Program-made: the position numbers and the translations under genes
Part shown: in pieces, positions 46,787 to 56,829 of the stretch
Position numbering within the stretch: the first letter of the stretch is position 1
Layout: each line of letters starts with the position of its first letter
NCBI RefSeq assembly: GCF_037023755.1
Contig: NZ_CP146100.1
Coordinates: forward strand, 1,304,501 to 1,368,500
Source of the DNA: Saccharopolyspora sp. SCSIO 74807
GTDB lineage: Bacteria; Actinomycetota; Actinomycetes; Mycobacteriales; Pseudonocardiaceae
Length of the DNA: 64,000 bases
Reading direction: 5' to 3'
Notes under the pieces: model-generated
What the model saw: the letters and a program-made list of their open reading frames with translations, nothing else
The model's database searches: none
What the model was told of the DNA's origin: nothing

Positions 46787-47584
46787 TCAGCGGAAGTTGC
46801 GGTCGTAGACCAACCGCAGCCCGAGCAGCGTCAGATCCGGCACGTGCTGGGTGATCGTTCGCGATTCGGCGACGACCAGTGGCGCGAGACCACCGGTGGC
46901 CAGCACCGTCGTCGGGCCGCCGTGGGTGGATTCCAGTTCCGCCACGATCTGCTCCACCAGCCCGTCGACCTGACCCGCGAAACCGAACAGGATCCCGGAT
47001 TGCAGGCACTCCACGGTGTTCTTGCCGATCACCGAGCGGGGCCGGGTGAGTTCGACCTTGCGCAGCTGCGCGGCGCGGGAGGCCAGCGCGTCCAACGAGA
47101 TCTCCACACCGGGCGCGAACGCGCCGCCGAGGAACTCCCCTTTCGACGAGATCACATCGACGTTCGTGGACGTACCGAAATCCACCACCACGCAGTTCGT
47201 GGAATGCAGGTGGTGCGCGGCCAAGGTGTTGATGACCCGGTCCGCGCCGACCTCCTTCGGGTTGTCCACCAGCAGCGGAACCCCGGTGCGCACACCCGGT
47301 TCCACCACGACTCGCGGCACCTCGTCCCAATAGCGGCCGAGCATCACGCGCAGTTCGCGCAGCAACGCGGGAACCGTGGACAACGCGGAGATGCCGGTTA
47401 TCCCGTCGGCGTGCGAGCCGAGCAGACCGCGCACGGTCAGCGCGAGCTCGTCAGCCGTCATCCGCGGTTCGGTCCGCATCCGCCAGTCCCGCACCAGCCC
47501 GCCGTCCGCGCGATCCGCCCCGTCCGCTTCGTCGTAGAGGCCGAGGGTGATGTTGGTGTTGCCGACGTCCAGGGCGAGCAGCAC
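46787..47584 (-). CDS. coaX: Type III pantothenate kinase
   Basis: A 265-residue ASKHA-fold kinase, first step of coenzyme A synthesis from pantothenate. Motifs are the P-loop LLALDVGNTNITLGLYD, GADRVINTLAAHH (substrate Asp), VVVDFGTSTNVDVIS and GAFAPGVEISLDALASRAAQ, ending with LATGGLAPLV. The start is GTG. It is followed downstream by the lsr2 interval and preceded by panD with a 57-bp gap, making a pantothenate/CoA gene group panC-panD-coaX. Confidence 0.95.
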   Translation of the reverse strand: MLLALDVGNTNITLGLYDEADGADRADGGLVRDWRMRTEPRMTADELALTVRGLLGSHADGITGISALSTVPALLRELRVMLGRYWDEVPRVVVEPGVRTGVPLLVDNPKEVGADRVINTLAAHHLHSTNCVVVDFGTSTNVDVISSKGEFLGGAFAPGVEISLDALASRAAQLRKVELTRPRSVIGKNTVECLQSGILFGFAGQVDGLVEQIVAELESTHGGPTTVLATGGLAPLVVAESRTITQHVPDLTLLGLRLVYDRNFR

Positions 47585-47641
47585 CGGCTTCCTTCCTTCC
47601 AGATTTCGCCGCGGGGCGGGCTTCGGGGCGGGTCCGGCCGG

Positions 47642-48127
47642 TCAGGCTTCGGGACGGGCCAGCAGCGCGTCGAGGCGCGTGGCGTCGTCGGTCTCGGCGG
47701 GCGCCGCGGAATCCGCCGGTTCGACGGCGCTGGTGGCGAGCCCGGAACCTGCCGGGGCGGAACCCGGATCGGCGCCGCGTTCGACCACCGCGTTGTCCGC
47801 GTCGACGAAAACCACGTTGGCCTCGCGGCTGCGCGCCTCCGCCTCGTCCATCACCCCGTAGGCGATCAGGATGACCAGGTCACCGGGCTCGACCAGGTGC
47901 GCGGCCGCGCCGTTGATGCCGAGCACTCCGGACCCGCGCGCACCGGTGATCACGTAGGTCTCCAGCCGCGCCCCGTTGGTCACGTCGACGATCGTGACCT
48001 GCTCGCCCGCCAGCAGGTCGGCGGCGTCCATCAGGTCCGCGTCCACCGTGACGGATCCGACGTAGTGCAGGTCCGACCGGGTCACCGTGGCCCGGTGGAT
48101 CTTCGACTTGAGCATCGTGCGGAACAT
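47642..48127 (-). CDS. panD: Aspartate 1-decarboxylase
   Basis: A 161-residue pyruvoyl enzyme that makes beta-alanine for pantothenate. The self-cleavage site Gly24-Ser25 is visible in [18 protein letters not shown], and the active-site region [17 protein letters not shown][11 protein letters not shown] is intact. The C-terminus carries an extra Ala/Pro-rich tail of about 40 residues beyond the usual 120, of unknown role. It is 53 bp after panC. Confidence 0.95.
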   Translation of the reverse strand: MFRTMLKSKIHRATVTRSDLHYVGSVTVDADLMDAADLLAGEQVTIVDVTNGARLETYVITGARGSGVLGINGAAAHLVEPGDLVILIAYGVMDEAEARSREANVVFVDADNAVVERGADPGSAPAGSGLATSAVEPADSAAPAETDDATRLDALLARPEA

Positions 48128-48180
48128 CGGGACAGCTCCCCTTCATCCACCGCCGCAGCGGTCCGGCACCGGCCGCGGCG

Positions 48181-49074
48181 TCACTGGGAGCCCAGCACCA
48201 CGAGCGCGTTGTCGATCAACCTGGTGGTGCCGACCTTCGCCGCCACCAGCAGCCGGGCTTCTCCGGACTCCGGTGCGGGCCCGAGTTCGGTGTCCCGCAG
48301 CTCCAGGTAGTCCGGCTGCACGAGCGGTTCCGCGTCGAGCACCTCGCGCGCGGCGGCGACCACCGCCGACGGCCCGGAACGACCCGCGTGCGCACCGGCG
48401 GCCATCGCCGCGGACAGCGCGAGCGCGGCGCGGCGCTGCTGCTCGTCCAAGTAGCCGTTGCGCGAGGACAGGGCCAGCCCGTCGGCGTTGCGCACGGTCG
48501 GCACGCCCTGGACGCCGGTGTCGAAGTTCAGCTCCCTGGCCATCCGGCGGATCAGCACCAACTGCTGGTAGTCCTTCTCGCCGAACAGCGCGTAGTCCGG
48601 GCGCACGATGCCGAGCAGCTTCGCGACCACGGTCAGCACCCCGTCGAAGTGCCCGGGCCTGCTGGCGCCTTCGAGCTGTTCGCCGATGGATCCCGCGGTG
48701 ACGCCGATCTGCGGGTCCGGGCCGTACATCTGCGCCGGTTCCGGTGCCAGCACGAGCTCGGCGCCTTCCGCGCGGCAGACCTCCAGATCGGCTTCCTGCG
48801 AACGCGGGTAGCGGTCGAAGTCCTCGCCCGGCCCGAACTGCAGCGGGTTCACGAAGATCGACACGACGGTCACCGAGTTCGGCACCTTGCGCGCCGCGCG
48901 GATCAGCTCGACGTGCCCGGCGTGCAGCGCGCCCATCGTCGGCACCAGCACGACCTGCCGCCCCGTCGCGCGCAGCGCCCGCGTGACCTTCGCCAGCTCG
49001 GCGGGCATGCGGTGCACCGTGAGCTCTCGCGGCGTGAAACCGGGGCCTGCACCAACGCTGTTCGCTGTGGTCAT
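48181..49074 (-). CDS. panC: Pantothenate synthetase
   Basis: A 297-residue adenylate-forming enzyme that couples pantoate and beta-alanine. The HIGH-like motif is [18 protein letters not shown], followed by [55 protein letters not shown] and the C-terminal [11 protein letters not shown] 49074 overlaps the stop of the DUF2520 gene (ATGA), indicating co-translation. Order matches Rv3602c. Confidence 0.96.
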   Translation of the reverse strand: MTTANSVGAGPGFTPRELTVHRMPAELAKVTRALRATGRQVVLVPTMGALHAGHVELIRAARKVPNSVTVVSIFVNPLQFGPGEDFDRYPRSQEADLEVCRAEGAELVLAPEPAQMYGPDPQIGVTAGSIGEQLEGASRPGHFDGVLTVVAKLLGIVRPDYALFGEKDYQQLVLIRRMARELNFDTGVQGVPTVRNADGLALSSRNGYLDEQQRRAALALSAAMAAGAHAGRSGPSAVVAAAREVLDAEPLVQPDYLELRDTELGPAPESGEARLLVAAKVGTTRLIDNALVVLGSQ

Positions 49075-49991
49075 CGCTGCTCCTCGTCCAGCGCGTCGGT
49101 CACTTCGGAAGCCGAGTGCCGGTCCAGCAACCCGGCCTGCTCGGCGCGCGCCGCGGTGCGGCGGGCCAGCTCCGCGTAGCCGGCGGAGACCTCCGGCGCG
49201 GACTCGCGCAGTTCGGCGAGGTGCGCCCGGACCGTGCCGGTGTCGCCCCGCGAAACCGGGCCGGTCAGCCCCTTGTCGCCGAAGCGCAGCGCGTTGTCCA
49301 GCGAGGCCGACAGGATCGGCGCCAGCACCCGTTCCGGGATCTCGACACCCGCGCCGCGCAGCAGGTCCGAGCACTCGTTGATCAGGGTGATCAGGTGGTT
49401 CGCGCCGTGCGAGAGCGCGGTGTGGTACAGCCGCCGGGCCTGCTCGGGCACCCGCACCGGTTCCGCGCCGAGTTCGAGCGCGAGCACTTCGCCGACGTTC
49501 CAGGAGGCTTCGTCCGCCCCGGCGGCGGTGACGGCCGCGCAGGCGCTCGCCAACCGCTCGACGTCCTCGGGTCGGCCGGTGAACGTCATCGCCGGGTGCA
49601 GCGCCAGCGGCAGCACGCCGACCTCCGCTGCGGGTTCGAGCACGGCGACGCCGTGCGCGCCGCAGGTGTGCACCAAGATCTGCCCGGAGCGCAGCGAGCC
49701 GGTGGCGACCAGGCCGCGCACCAGACCGGCGAGCACGTCGTCGGGCACCGCGAGCAGCACCAGATCGGCGGAGTTCGCGACCTCGTCGGGCGGGCGCACC
49801 GGAACTTGCGGCAGCAGCTCCTCGGCGCGGCGCAGCGACGCGGCGGAAACACCGGAGACCGCGACGACCTCGTGCCCGGCGCGCTGGAACGCTGCTCCCA
49901 GCACGGCGCCCACTCGGCCCGCGGAGATCACGCCGACCCGTAGCCGCGGGCCGTCGCCCCGGCGGGCCGGACGCCCGGCAGACATCGCCAC
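49071..49991 (-). CDS. Rossmann-like / DUF2520 oxidoreductase-like protein
   Basis: A 306-residue protein with an N-terminal NAD(P)-binding fold ([37 protein letters not shown]) and a C-terminal DUF2520 helical domain ([20 protein letters not shown]). It resembles ketopantoate-reductase or pyrroline-carboxylate-reductase folds. Coupling to panC, as with Rv3603c, suggests a supporting role in pantothenate synthesis, possibly as a ketopantoate reductase substitute, but this is inference. The GTG start has AGGGAGG 5 nt ahead; ATG 49985 is an alternative. Confidence 0.85.
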   Translation of the reverse strand: MAMSAGRPARRGDGPRLRVGVISAGRVGAVLGAAFQRAGHEVVAVSGVSAASLRRAEELLPQVPVRPPDEVANSADLVLLAVPDDVLAGLVRGLVATGSLRSGQILVHTCGAHGVAVLEPAAEVGVLPLALHPAMTFTGRPEDVERLASACAAVTAAGADEASWNVGEVLALELGAEPVRVPEQARRLYHTALSHGANHLITLINECSDLLRGAGVEIPERVLAPILSASLDNALRFGDKGLTGPVSRGDTGTVRAHLAELRESAPEVSAGYAELARRTAARAEQAGLLDRHSASEVTDALDEEQR

Positions 49992-50195
49992 GTCGTCCTC
50001 CCTACCTGTTCCAGTCCCGAACCGGGTACCGGACAGCAGCGCGAGAGTAGCCCGCGCGATGCGGTGCGCGGACAGGCGGGTGGGCAGGATTACGCGGGCG
50101 GTTCGGCCGGGCCGGGGCGATCAGGCCGCCGGGGCGGGAGCGTTGCCGCGTCCGCGTCGTGCCGGTGGTGCGGTCGCTCCGAGCTGCCGGACGGA

Positions 50196-51731
50196 CTAGC
50201 CCGGGCGGTGCTGATCCGGCGGCGGGTTCGGGTGCGGCCGGTTCGGCGGGTGCTGACCCGGCGGGGATTGCGGAGGCCTGTGCTGCGGACCGTGGGGCTG
50301 CGCGTTCGGCGGATCGTGCGGGTTGCGCACCGGCTGGCCGGGTGCGGGCCGCGCGCCCGGGGGCGGGCCCGGCTGGGGCGGGGGCTGCTGGTGCGGGGCT
50401 TGCTGGTGCGGGGCTTGCTGATTCGGCCCCTGCTGATTCGGCCGGGCCGCCCGGCCCGCCTGATTCGCGTCCTCCTGCGCGTCGTCCGGAACCGTCGGCC
50501 ACACCGCCGGGCGCCGCACGCTCTGCGTCAACTCGTGGATCTTGACCCGAGCGGTCTGGAACCCCTCCCGCGACCCGACGGCCTCCCGCCGGGCGGCCTT
50601 GAGCTCCTCGATCAGCTGCTCCCGCCGCGCGCGGCGCACCGCACTGGTGGTGCGCCCCTCGGCCGCGCGGTGCTGCAGGAACGCCAACTCGGTCACCGCG
50701 ATCTGGTAGTCCCGCACCGCCTTCGCGGCATCCGCGCCCGCGCTGCGGCGCACTTTGCGCAACCAGCCCTGTCGGCCCGCCAGCGAAGCCAGCATCTCCA
50801 CCTCGCTGCGCACGATCAGCCCGGCCCGCTGCAGCACCGGCAGCTGGTCCACGACGATCCGCTGCTCCCGCTTGCGCTGCCAGACGATCAGCCAGCCGGT
50901 GCCCGCGAAGATCGGCACCATGATCAGGAAGTACATGTTCAGGAAGCCCGTACCGCTGAGCAGCGTCGAAGCGTTCCAAGCCGCGTGCAGCACCACCGCG
51001 CCGAGGTAGCCCAGCAACGGCCACAGCACGCGCCGCCGGTTGTCGGCGGTGCGCGAGGCCAGCCCGATGCCGATGCCGACCATCGCGCTGAACAGCGGGT
51101 GCGAGAACGGCGCGAGCACGCCGCGCAGGATGAACACCGCGACCACCCCGCCCGTGGCGTTGCCCAGGCCGCCCTCCGCGAACGCCTTGCCGAAGTACAG
51201 GATGTTCTCGGTGAACGCGAAGCCCGCCGCGGTCAGGCTCGCGTAGACGATGCCGTCGACCAGGCCGTTGAACTCCGAGCGCCGCCGGAACCACAGCGCC
51301 ACCACGAACAGCGCCTTGGCGCCCTCCTCCACCAGCGGGGCCATCAGCGCGCGCTCGAAGAAGACGTGCCTGCTGGGGCCGAACAGCAGCTCACCGAGCC
51401 CGACCACCGAGTCGTTGAGCAGCAACGAGCACGCCGTGGCACCACCCGCGCCCCACAGGAACGCGCCGAGCATGAGCAGCGGCGGCTCCGGTTCCCAGCG
51501 GTCGATCCACACGATGGCGGCGAACACGACGCCCACCGGGATCAACGCCGCCAACGCGCCGACCAGCGCGGGCAGCGCACCGACCCGGGAGGTGGCCACG
51601 CCGACCATCACCAGACCGACCACGCCGAGCACCAGCAGACCGGCCACCGGCAGACCGACCGCGGAATGCTTGCGGGTCTGCAGCCTGCGCGCACCGGAGA
51701 GGTCGGGACCGGGAAGATCAGGATGGGACAC
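50196..51731 (-). CDS. PrsW-family intramembrane metalloprotease with Pro-rich tail
   Basis: A 511-residue protein. About eight membrane helices carry PrsW motifs: LMAPLVEEGAKALFVVALWF (EE pair), AAGFAFTENILYFG (E-N), APFSHPLFSAMVGIGIG (His) and GYLGAVVLHAAWNAS (His). The C-terminal 210 residues are cytoplasmic, first helical and charged, then low-complexity with NQQGPNQQAPHQQ repeats and many prolines. PrsW proteases cleave anti-sigma factors in Bacillus; the target here is unknown. GTG 51731 is chosen as the last start before the first helix with a typical leader. Confidence 0.85.
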   Translation of the reverse strand: MSHPDLPGPDLSGARRLQTRKHSAVGLPVAGLLVLGVVGLVMVGVATSRVGALPALVGALAALIPVGVVFAAIVWIDRWEPEPPLLMLGAFLWGAGGATACSLLLNDSVVGLGELLFGPSRHVFFERALMAPLVEEGAKALFVVALWFRRRSEFNGLVDGIVYASLTAAGFAFTENILYFGKAFAEGGLGNATGGVVAVFILRGVLAPFSHPLFSAMVGIGIGLASRTADNRRRVLWPLLGYLGAVVLHAAWNASTLLSGTGFLNMYFLIMVPIFAGTGWLIVWQRKREQRIVVDQLPVLQRAGLIVRSEVEMLASLAGRQGWLRKVRRSAGADAAKAVRDYQIAVTELAFLQHRAAEGRTTSAVRRARREQLIEELKAARREAVGSREGFQTARVKIHELTQSVRRPAVWPTVPDDAQEDANQAGRAARPNQQGPNQQAPHQQAPHQQPPPQPGPPPGARPAPGQPVRNPHDPPNAQPHGPQHRPPQSPPGQHPPNRPHPNPPPDQHRPG

Positions 51732-51865
51732 GCCCGAAACCTTAGAACGCGGCCGGGCCGCCCGGGACCGCCCGGGCGGCGATCTGCACGCTGACCGGTC
51801 CGGCAAAATCGTCGCAACGCCTCGGCGAAGCGTTCAGGGCGATGCGGGTGGGCAGGCCGCGCGGC

Positions 51866-53086
51866 TCAGTCGCTGCGGCGACGGCGGCGCTTCGACGCGG
51901 AGCCGCGCGAATCGCCGTAGGCGGCGAGCAGGTCGGTGACCGAAGTGCCCTCGGTGTGCGCTCCGGCCGCGTTCGACGGTTCCGCTGCTTGCGGCTCGGC
52001 CGGTTGCTGCGGCTTCGCCGGTGCTCCAGCGGGATTCCCCGGTGCTGCTGCGGAGGTTTCCGGTGGCCCTGAGTGGTGTTGCGCAGGCGGGGCGGAGTTT
52101 TGCGGCGCCGCCGCGCGGTCCTGCGTCGACGCCGGGGAACTTTCTGGTGCCGCAGCGCTTTTCGGTTGCACGGCAGGTTGTTCGGCCGTCATGGCCGGAT
52201 TGCCCACCCCGGCCTGCTGGGGATGCCCGCCGGTTCCCTGCGCACCAGCGGCCGGCGCCGGCTGGTGCGCGGCGGCGCGCCCGGTCGCGGCGGGGTTGCC
52301 CGCGAGAGCCTCCTGCACATCGGTGCCGCCGTTCACCGGGATCTCCCCGGTCCGGCTCGCCGGGTGCTCCCGCGGCCGCTGGATCGGCGGTTGCGGCTGC
52401 TGCGCGGGCCACGCGCCCTGCGCGACGTTGCGCGGTTTCCGCGGTTCCGGCTGCCGGGGAGCGGGTCTGCCCTGCTGCGGACGGGACTTGCGCGGACGCG
52501 GCTGGCGCGGCGGTTGCTGCTCGCCCACGTGCGGATCCACCTGGCCCTGCACACCGGTGGAGAGCTTGCCGCGGCCGTCGCCGTGCTGGATCACCCGCGG
52601 CTGGTTCCCGGTGCCGCCGTGCTCGGCCAGCGAGCGCAGCCGGGTGGACTCCGCGCGCAGCGCGACCCGCTCGAACAGCACGTCGCCGCCGAGCACCTTC
52701 TCCAGGTTCTCCCGCAGCGACTGCAGCTCCGCCTTCAACGCCTGGATCTCGGTGTCGGACTGCTCGGCGGCCTTGCGCCGGGCGTCGGCTTCGGCCTCGG
52801 CCTCGAACTCACGGCGAGCGGCGATCTCGCGCTCCAGCTCCAGCTCGTAGATCCGCTGCCGCTCGTCGGAGCGCTCCGCCTCGGCCGCGACCTTGGCGCG
52901 CAGCTTGGCCACCGCGAACGCGCCGAGCAGCGCCGCCCACAGCGCCGCCACCAAGCCCAGTTTGAGCACCCGCGAGTCGTCGCTGAGCACCATCACCGCG
53001 GCCGCCGCGGCGGCGAGCACGACCGTGCCGATCCACAGCGCCGAGGTATGTCGAGGCGCGTGTTCGGGGCGGCCGGAGCTGGTCAT
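51866..53086 (-). CDS. Membrane protein with coiled coil and low-complexity tail (Rv3604c-like)
   Basis: A 406-residue protein. Two N-terminal hydrophobic helices (SALWIGTVVLAAAAAAVMVL and LGLVAALWAALLGAFAVA) precede a charged coiled coil (about 60-130, ERQRIYELELEREIAARREF) and a conserved block LGGDVLFERVALRAESTRLR typical of DUF6779. A long Pro/Gln/Ala-rich disordered region ends with the conserved TSVTDLLAAYGD and a basic cluster (KRRRRR). It corresponds by place to Rv3604c. Function is unknown; a cell-envelope or division-related role is possible. Confidence 0.75.
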   Translation of the reverse strand: MTSSGRPEHAPRHTSALWIGTVVLAAAAAAVMVLSDDSRVLKLGLVAALWAALLGAFAVAKLRAKVAAEAERSDERQRIYELELEREIAARREFEAEAEADARRKAAEQSDTEIQALKAELQSLRENLEKVLGGDVLFERVALRAESTRLRSLAEHGGTGNQPRVIQHGDGRGKLSTGVQGQVDPHVGEQQPPRQPRPRKSRPQQGRPAPRQPEPRKPRNVAQGAWPAQQPQPPIQRPREHPASRTGEIPVNGGTDVQEALAGNPAATGRAAAHQPAPAAGAQGTGGHPQQAGVGNPAMTAEQPAVQPKSAAAPESSPASTQDRAAAPQNSAPPAQHHSGPPETSAAAPGNPAGAPAKPQQPAEPQAAEPSNAAGAHTEGTSVTDLLAAYGDSRGSASKRRRRRSD

Positions 53087-53221
53087 GTCCGCACGGTACC
53101 CGGCGGTTACCTGTTCGAGATCCGCAGGGAACCGACCGCTCGGCATGTTCCGCGGCGCGCACCAGTGCCATACCTCCGGACGGCCGAGCCGTTGTTTTCC
53201 GCGTGAGAGAAACCCGCGGAG

Positions 53222-53683
53222 TCACTCCTCGTCGTCGTGCTCTTCGGGGTCGTCCGGATTGCGCAGGCAGTGCTCCAGCCACAACCCGGCCGCCACCAGC
53301 AGCGCCGCGCTCACCAGCCCGATGACGGCCGCCGGGGTGTCCGAGGCCGCGGCCTGCACTTCGCCGCGCATCGGCAGCAGGAAGCCGAGCAGGCCGAGCC
53401 ACACCCCGCCCATGATCGCGCCGGCCATCGAGGAAGCCTTCGCCAGCGCGACCGCGCGCGCCGCGGTCAGCGAATCCACCGGCTCGGTACCGGACTTGCG
53501 CAGGATCCGCGGCCGCATGGTGCTGGCCAGGATCACGTCGACGATCGCGACCAGCAGCAACGTCGCGCCCGCGAGCGCGGGCAGCCGCGGCAGTCCGCCA
53601 TAGGCTGCGCGGCAGCCCAGGTACGCCAGCGCACCCGCCACGACGGCGGCGATGACGAGGTGCCGGATCTGGGTGAAGCTCAT
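53222..53683 (-). CDS. DUF3180 membrane protein
   Basis: A 153-residue protein with four hydrophobic helices (HLVIAAVVAGALAYLGCRAA; GATLLLVAIVDVILAST; IMGGVWLGLLGFLLPM; VIGLVSAALLVAAGLWLEH) and a DUF3180-typical LTAARAVALAKASSMAGAI loop. It matches Rv3605c by position, upstream of the folate genes. Function unknown. ATG 53683 starts MSFTQIRHL like other family members; GTG 53707 would add eight residues. Confidence 0.85.
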   Translation of the reverse strand: MSFTQIRHLVIAAVVAGALAYLGCRAAYGGLPRLPALAGATLLLVAIVDVILASTMRPRILRKSGTEPVDSLTAARAVALAKASSMAGAIMGGVWLGLLGFLLPMRGEVQAAASDTPAAVIGLVSAALLVAAGLWLEHCLRNPDDPEEHDDEE

Positions 53684-53771
53684 CCGCTCTTGCTGCCGAG
53701 GTGCCACCGGACCAGCATCCCACCGCGCGGCCCCGTGCCCGCCACGCCCCGCAGCGGAAATCGGGCTTGCA

Positions 53772-53788
53772 CTTCCAGCGGCTGGAAG
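53772..53788. promoter_or_regulatory. Likely MerR operator
   Basis: A perfect dyad, CTTCCAG-CGG-CTGGAAG, lies 17 bp ahead of the MerR-type gene start and overlaps a TTGCAC -35-like hexamer (53767-53772). MerR regulators bind such dyads in their own promoters. Confidence 0.65.
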
Positions 53789-53804
53789 GCGGAAGGTGAC
53801 CGGC

Positions 53805-54752
53805 GTGGACGACGACCAGCGCTACAGCATCGGAGAGCTCAGCCGCCGCACGGGCCTGAGCGCCAAGACGATCCGGTTCTACTCCGACGAGGGCCTGGTC
53901 CCGCCCATCGACCGCACCTCCGCGGGCCACCGCCGCTACGACGTGACCGCGATGGCCCGGCTCGAGCTGGTGCGCACGTTGCGCGACCTCGGTGCCGGTC
54001 TCGGCGAGGTACGCCGCGTGCTGGCCGCCGAGACGGATCTGCCGTCGCTGGCGCAGCGGCAGCTTCAGCTGGTGGAGGAGCAGTTGCGGCGGCTGCGGAC
54101 GCGGCGGGCCGTGCTGCGCGCGGTCGTCCGGGAGCAGAAGACGACCGAAGAGGTGAGGCTCATGCACAAGCTCGCGCAGATGTCGGACGGCGAGCGCGAC
54201 CGGCTGATCGACGAGTTCTGGGACTACACGATCAGCGGGCTGGACATCGACGAGGAATTCGCCGAGTGGATGCGTTCGGCGAAACCCCGGTTGCCGGACG
54301 ACCCGAATCCCGCGCAGGTCGAAGCGTGGGTGGAACTGGCCGAGCTGATCAACGACCAGAGCTTCCGCGCCGCGGTGCGGGAGATGTGGCGCCGGCAGGC
54401 CGAGCGGATGGCGGCGGGCGACGAGGTTCCCGTGCAGACCCCGGACCAGGCGGCGCAGTGGTGGTCGCTGCACGACGACGTCAACGCGGCCGAGCAGGCG
54501 GGCACGGCGCCGGACTCGGCTCGTGGCCGGGAGCTAGCCGAGCGGGCCGCCCGGACCTACGCCGAGCAGCTCGGCACCGCCGACTCGCCGCAGGTCCGCG
54601 GCGAGCTGGCGGAGTTCCTGGCGCAGCCGGTCGACGAGCGGATGTCGCGCTACTGGGAGCTGCTGGCGATCATCAACGACTGGCCCGCGCACCCGACCAG
54701 GCAGGCCGGGATGCACTGGCTCGCCGCCGCGGTGCGCGGCACGCTGGATTGA
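53805..54752 (+). CDS. MerR-family transcriptional regulator
   Basis: A 315-residue regulator. The N-terminal winged helix is YSIGELSRRTGLSAKTIRFY, followed by SDEGLVPPIDRTSAGHRRYD, and a coiled-coil linker (about 80-115). A long C-terminal helical domain (about 125-315, HKLAQMSDGERDRLIDEFWD) has no recognised ligand motif, as in other large actinobacterial MerR proteins that bind drugs or amphipathic molecules. The GTG start follows a palindromic site probably used for autoregulation. No obvious target gene lies beside it. It is convergent with folK, and a 51-nt stem-loop lies between. Confidence 0.9.
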   Translation: MDDDQRYSIGELSRRTGLSAKTIRFYSDEGLVPPIDRTSAGHRRYDVTAMARLELVRTLRDLGAGLGEVRRVLAAETDLPSLAQRQLQLVEEQLRRLRTRRAVLRAVVREQKTTEEVRLMHKLAQMSDGERDRLIDEFWDYTISGLDIDEEFAEWMRSAKPRLPDDPNPAQVEAWVELAELINDQSFRAAVREMWRRQAERMAAGDEVPVQTPDQAAQWWSLHDDVNAAEQAGTAPDSARGRELAERAARTYAEQLGTADSPQVRGELAEFLAQPVDERMSRYWELLAIINDWPAHPTRQAGMHWLAAAVRGTLD

Positions 54753-54843
54753 TCCACTCTGGACTGATCCCTGCTGAGCCTGATCCGCGCTCGCCCTCCC
54801 GCCGACACGCCCGCCCACCCGCCGAACGGTGCACTTCCACCCG

Positions 54844-54894
54844 GAGTGAACGACCTCTTCGCCCTACAAGACTGGGCGAACGGTCCGTTCACTC
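54844..54894. repeat. 51-nt stem-loop repeat, copy D
   Basis: Located between the convergent MerR and folK genes. Arms GAGTGAACG and CGAACGGTCCGTTCACTC are kept, and the middle is CCTCTTCGCCCTACAAGA. It shares GAGTGAACGACCT and TTCGCCC with copy C and the same right arm as copy B. Exact length 51 nt. Confidence 0.75.
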
Positions 54895-54976
54895 ATTGCG
54901 GAAATCGCAGCAGAGCGCCGGTTTCCGGGCGTGTCGGCGCAGCGCGGAGCTCGGATCGGAGCGAACAGGCGGTTCT

Positions 54977-55480
54977 TCAGCGCGGAATGCGCAGCGCGAG
55001 GTCCGGGCGGGCACGCACTGCTTCGAGGTCGGCAGCGGGCAAGGCATCGCGCAGCGCCGCGACCGGACCGCGCCCGGGCAGCACCGCCTCCGGCTCGACC
55101 GCGAGCCACGGGATCAGCACCGTCGCCCGGCTCGGCGTTCCGGGATGCGGCAGCAGCAGGTCCGGGTGCTCGCTGCGCACCCCGTCCACGGCGACGACGT
55201 CGACGTCCAGCGTGCGCGGACCCCAGCGCTGCTCACGGATCCGTTCCGCAGCCCGTTCCAGCTCTTGAGCGCGCCGCAGCCAACCCCATTCGTCCACATC
55301 GGACGACTGCACCACGAGCACCGCGTTGAGGAAGTCCGGCTGATCGGTCACGCCCCACGGTTCGGTCTCGAACACCGGTGAGGCCGCCACCAGGACGTCG
55401 GCGAACCCGTCCACGGCCAGCTGCAGGAAACCCAGCCGGTCCCCCAGATTCGACCCGAGCGAGAGCACCGCCCTGCTCAT
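54977..55480 (-). CDS. folK: 2-amino-4-hydroxy-6-hydroxymethyldihydropteridine diphosphokinase
   Basis: A 167-residue HPPK enzyme of folate synthesis. Family motifs are LSLGSNLGDRLGFLQLAVD, SPVFETEPWGVTDQPDFLNA, the signature RWGPRTLDVDVVAVDGV and LLLPHPGTPSRATVLIPW. ATG 55480 has GGGAGGG 5 nt ahead; GTG 55486 is an alternative. It closes the folE-folP-folB-folK cluster after a 124-bp gap. Confidence 0.95.
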   Translation of the reverse strand: MSRAVLSLGSNLGDRLGFLQLAVDGFADVLVAASPVFETEPWGVTDQPDFLNAVLVVQSSDVDEWGWLRRAQELERAAERIREQRWGPRTLDVDVVAVDGVRSEHPDLLLPHPGTPSRATVLIPWLAVEPEAVLPGRGPVAALRDALPAADLEAVRARPDLALRIPR

Positions 55481-55604
55481 CCGCACCCTCCCGCCAGATC
55501 AAGCTCGCCGATCGCTGTCACGCCGCCCCGATGTCGTGCAGCTCGATCGATCGCAGAGAGCCGCGGTCGCTCCCACGAAGCAGACCATCTCGCCGCGAAC
55601 CAGC

Positions 55605-55991
55605 TCAGGGCGAGTTGCCGCCCCGGCCACCGCGCCGCGAACGGCGGATCGTCACCGCCACGTCCGCGAACGTCAACGGGATCGGGGCGGACGGCTTGTG
55701 GATCGTCACCTCCGCGGCGTGCGCGGCGTGCGCAGCCATGATGCCGTCGGCGATCTCCGCGGCCACGGTCTCGATCAGATCCCGCGAGGGACCGCCCACC
55801 ACGTCCGCCGCGCGCTGCGCCAGCTCGCCGTAGTTCAGCGTCTGCGCCAGGTCGTCGTCCGCCGCGGCACCCGCCAAGTCGGCCCACACGGTGATGTCGA
55901 CGGAGAACTCGTGCCCGTCGCGCTTCTCCTGGTCGTAGACCCCGTGCCTGCCGTGCACCCGCAGCCCGGTCAACGTGATCCGGTCAGCCAA
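55605..55991 (-). CDS. folB: Dihydroneopterin aldolase
   Basis: A 128-residue enzyme that converts dihydroneopterin to hydroxymethyl-dihydropterin and glycolaldehyde. The conserved blocks are [48 protein letters not shown] and [20 protein letters not shown] (catalytic Lys in the last). The TTG start overlaps the end of folP by 8 bp. The Gly/Arg-rich tail ([10 protein letters not shown]) is an extension. Confidence 0.95.
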   Translation of the reverse strand: MADRITLTGLRVHGRHGVYDQEKRDGHEFSVDITVWADLAGAAADDDLAQTLNYGELAQRAADVVGGPSRDLIETVAAEIADGIMAAHAAHAAEVTIHKPSAPIPLTFADVAVTIRRSRRGGRGGNSP

Positions 55992-56829
55992 CGGTCCTCC
56001 CCGCTCGCCACGCCGCGGCCACCGCGACCGCGTCCAACGAACTCACCACGTCGTGCACCCGGACCGCCCACGCGCCGCGGTCCGCGGCCAGCGCCGAAAC
56101 CGCCGCCGTCGCGGTCTCCCGCCCGGTGGGCGGGCGCGGCGTGCCGTCCGGATCGGCCAGCAGCTTGCCGAGGAACCGCTTGCGGGCAGCGCCCACCAGC
56201 ACCGGGAACCCGAGCTGCACGAACTCGCCGAGGTCGTGCAGCAGCGCCCAGTCGTGCTCCCCGGTCTTGGCGAAGCCGAGCCCCGGGTCGAGCACGATCG
56301 CCTCCTCCCGGACACCGGCCCGCACCGCCGCGTCCACCTGCCGCAGCAGTTCGGAACGCACCTCGGCGACCACGTCGGTGTAGTTCGCCAGCGAATTCAT
56401 GTCCCGGCTGTGCCCGCGCCAGTGCATCAGCACCCACGGCAACCCGGTCTCCGCGGCCACCCGCGCCATGTCCGGGTCCGCCAGCCCGCCGGAAACGTCG
56501 TTGATCATCGCGGCACCGGCCTTCGCGGTGGCCTCCGCGACCTGCGCACGCGTGGTGTCCACGCTCACCGGCACACCGGCCGCGACCAGCTCGGTCACCA
56601 CCGGAAGCACCCGATCGGCCTCGGTGCCGGGATCGACCCGCGCCGATCCCGGCCGGGTGGACTCGCCACCGACGTCGATGATGTCCGCGCCCGCCCGGTG
56701 CATCTCGATGCCGTGCTCGATCGCGGCCGCGCGGTCCAGGTAGCGCCCGCCGTCCGAGAACGAATCCGGCGTCACGTTCAACACGCCCAGCACGGCGCAC
56801 CGGCCGGGGCGGGGCAGCTCGACGACCAT
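55984..56829 (-). CDS. folP: Dihydropteroate synthase
   Basis: A 281-residue TIM-barrel enzyme, the sulfonamide target, which joins pterin diphosphate and p-aminobenzoate. Visible motifs are [84 protein letters not shown] and [20 protein letters not shown] 56829 overlaps the folE stop by one base (TGATG), so the genes are coupled. Confidence 0.96.
   Translation of the reverse strand: MVVELPRPGRCAVLGVLNVTPDSFSDGGRYLDRAAAIEHGIEMHRAGADIIDVGGESTRPGSARVDPGTEADRVLPVVTELVAAGVPVSVDTTRAQVAEATAKAGAAMINDVSGGLADPDMARVAAETGLPWVLMHWRGHSRDMNSLANYTDVVAEVRSELLRQVDAAVRAGVREEAIVLDPGLGFAKTGEHDWALLHDLGEFVQLGFPVLVGAARKRFLGKLLADPDGTPRPPTGRETATAAVSALAADRGAWAVRVHDVVSSLDAVAVAAAWRAGRTVG

Noticed and set aside
50389-50450. 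15-bp repeats in the PrsW gene considered as an independent repeat element
   Set aside because: They are in frame and simply encode the NQQ/HQQ low-complexity tail of the protein.
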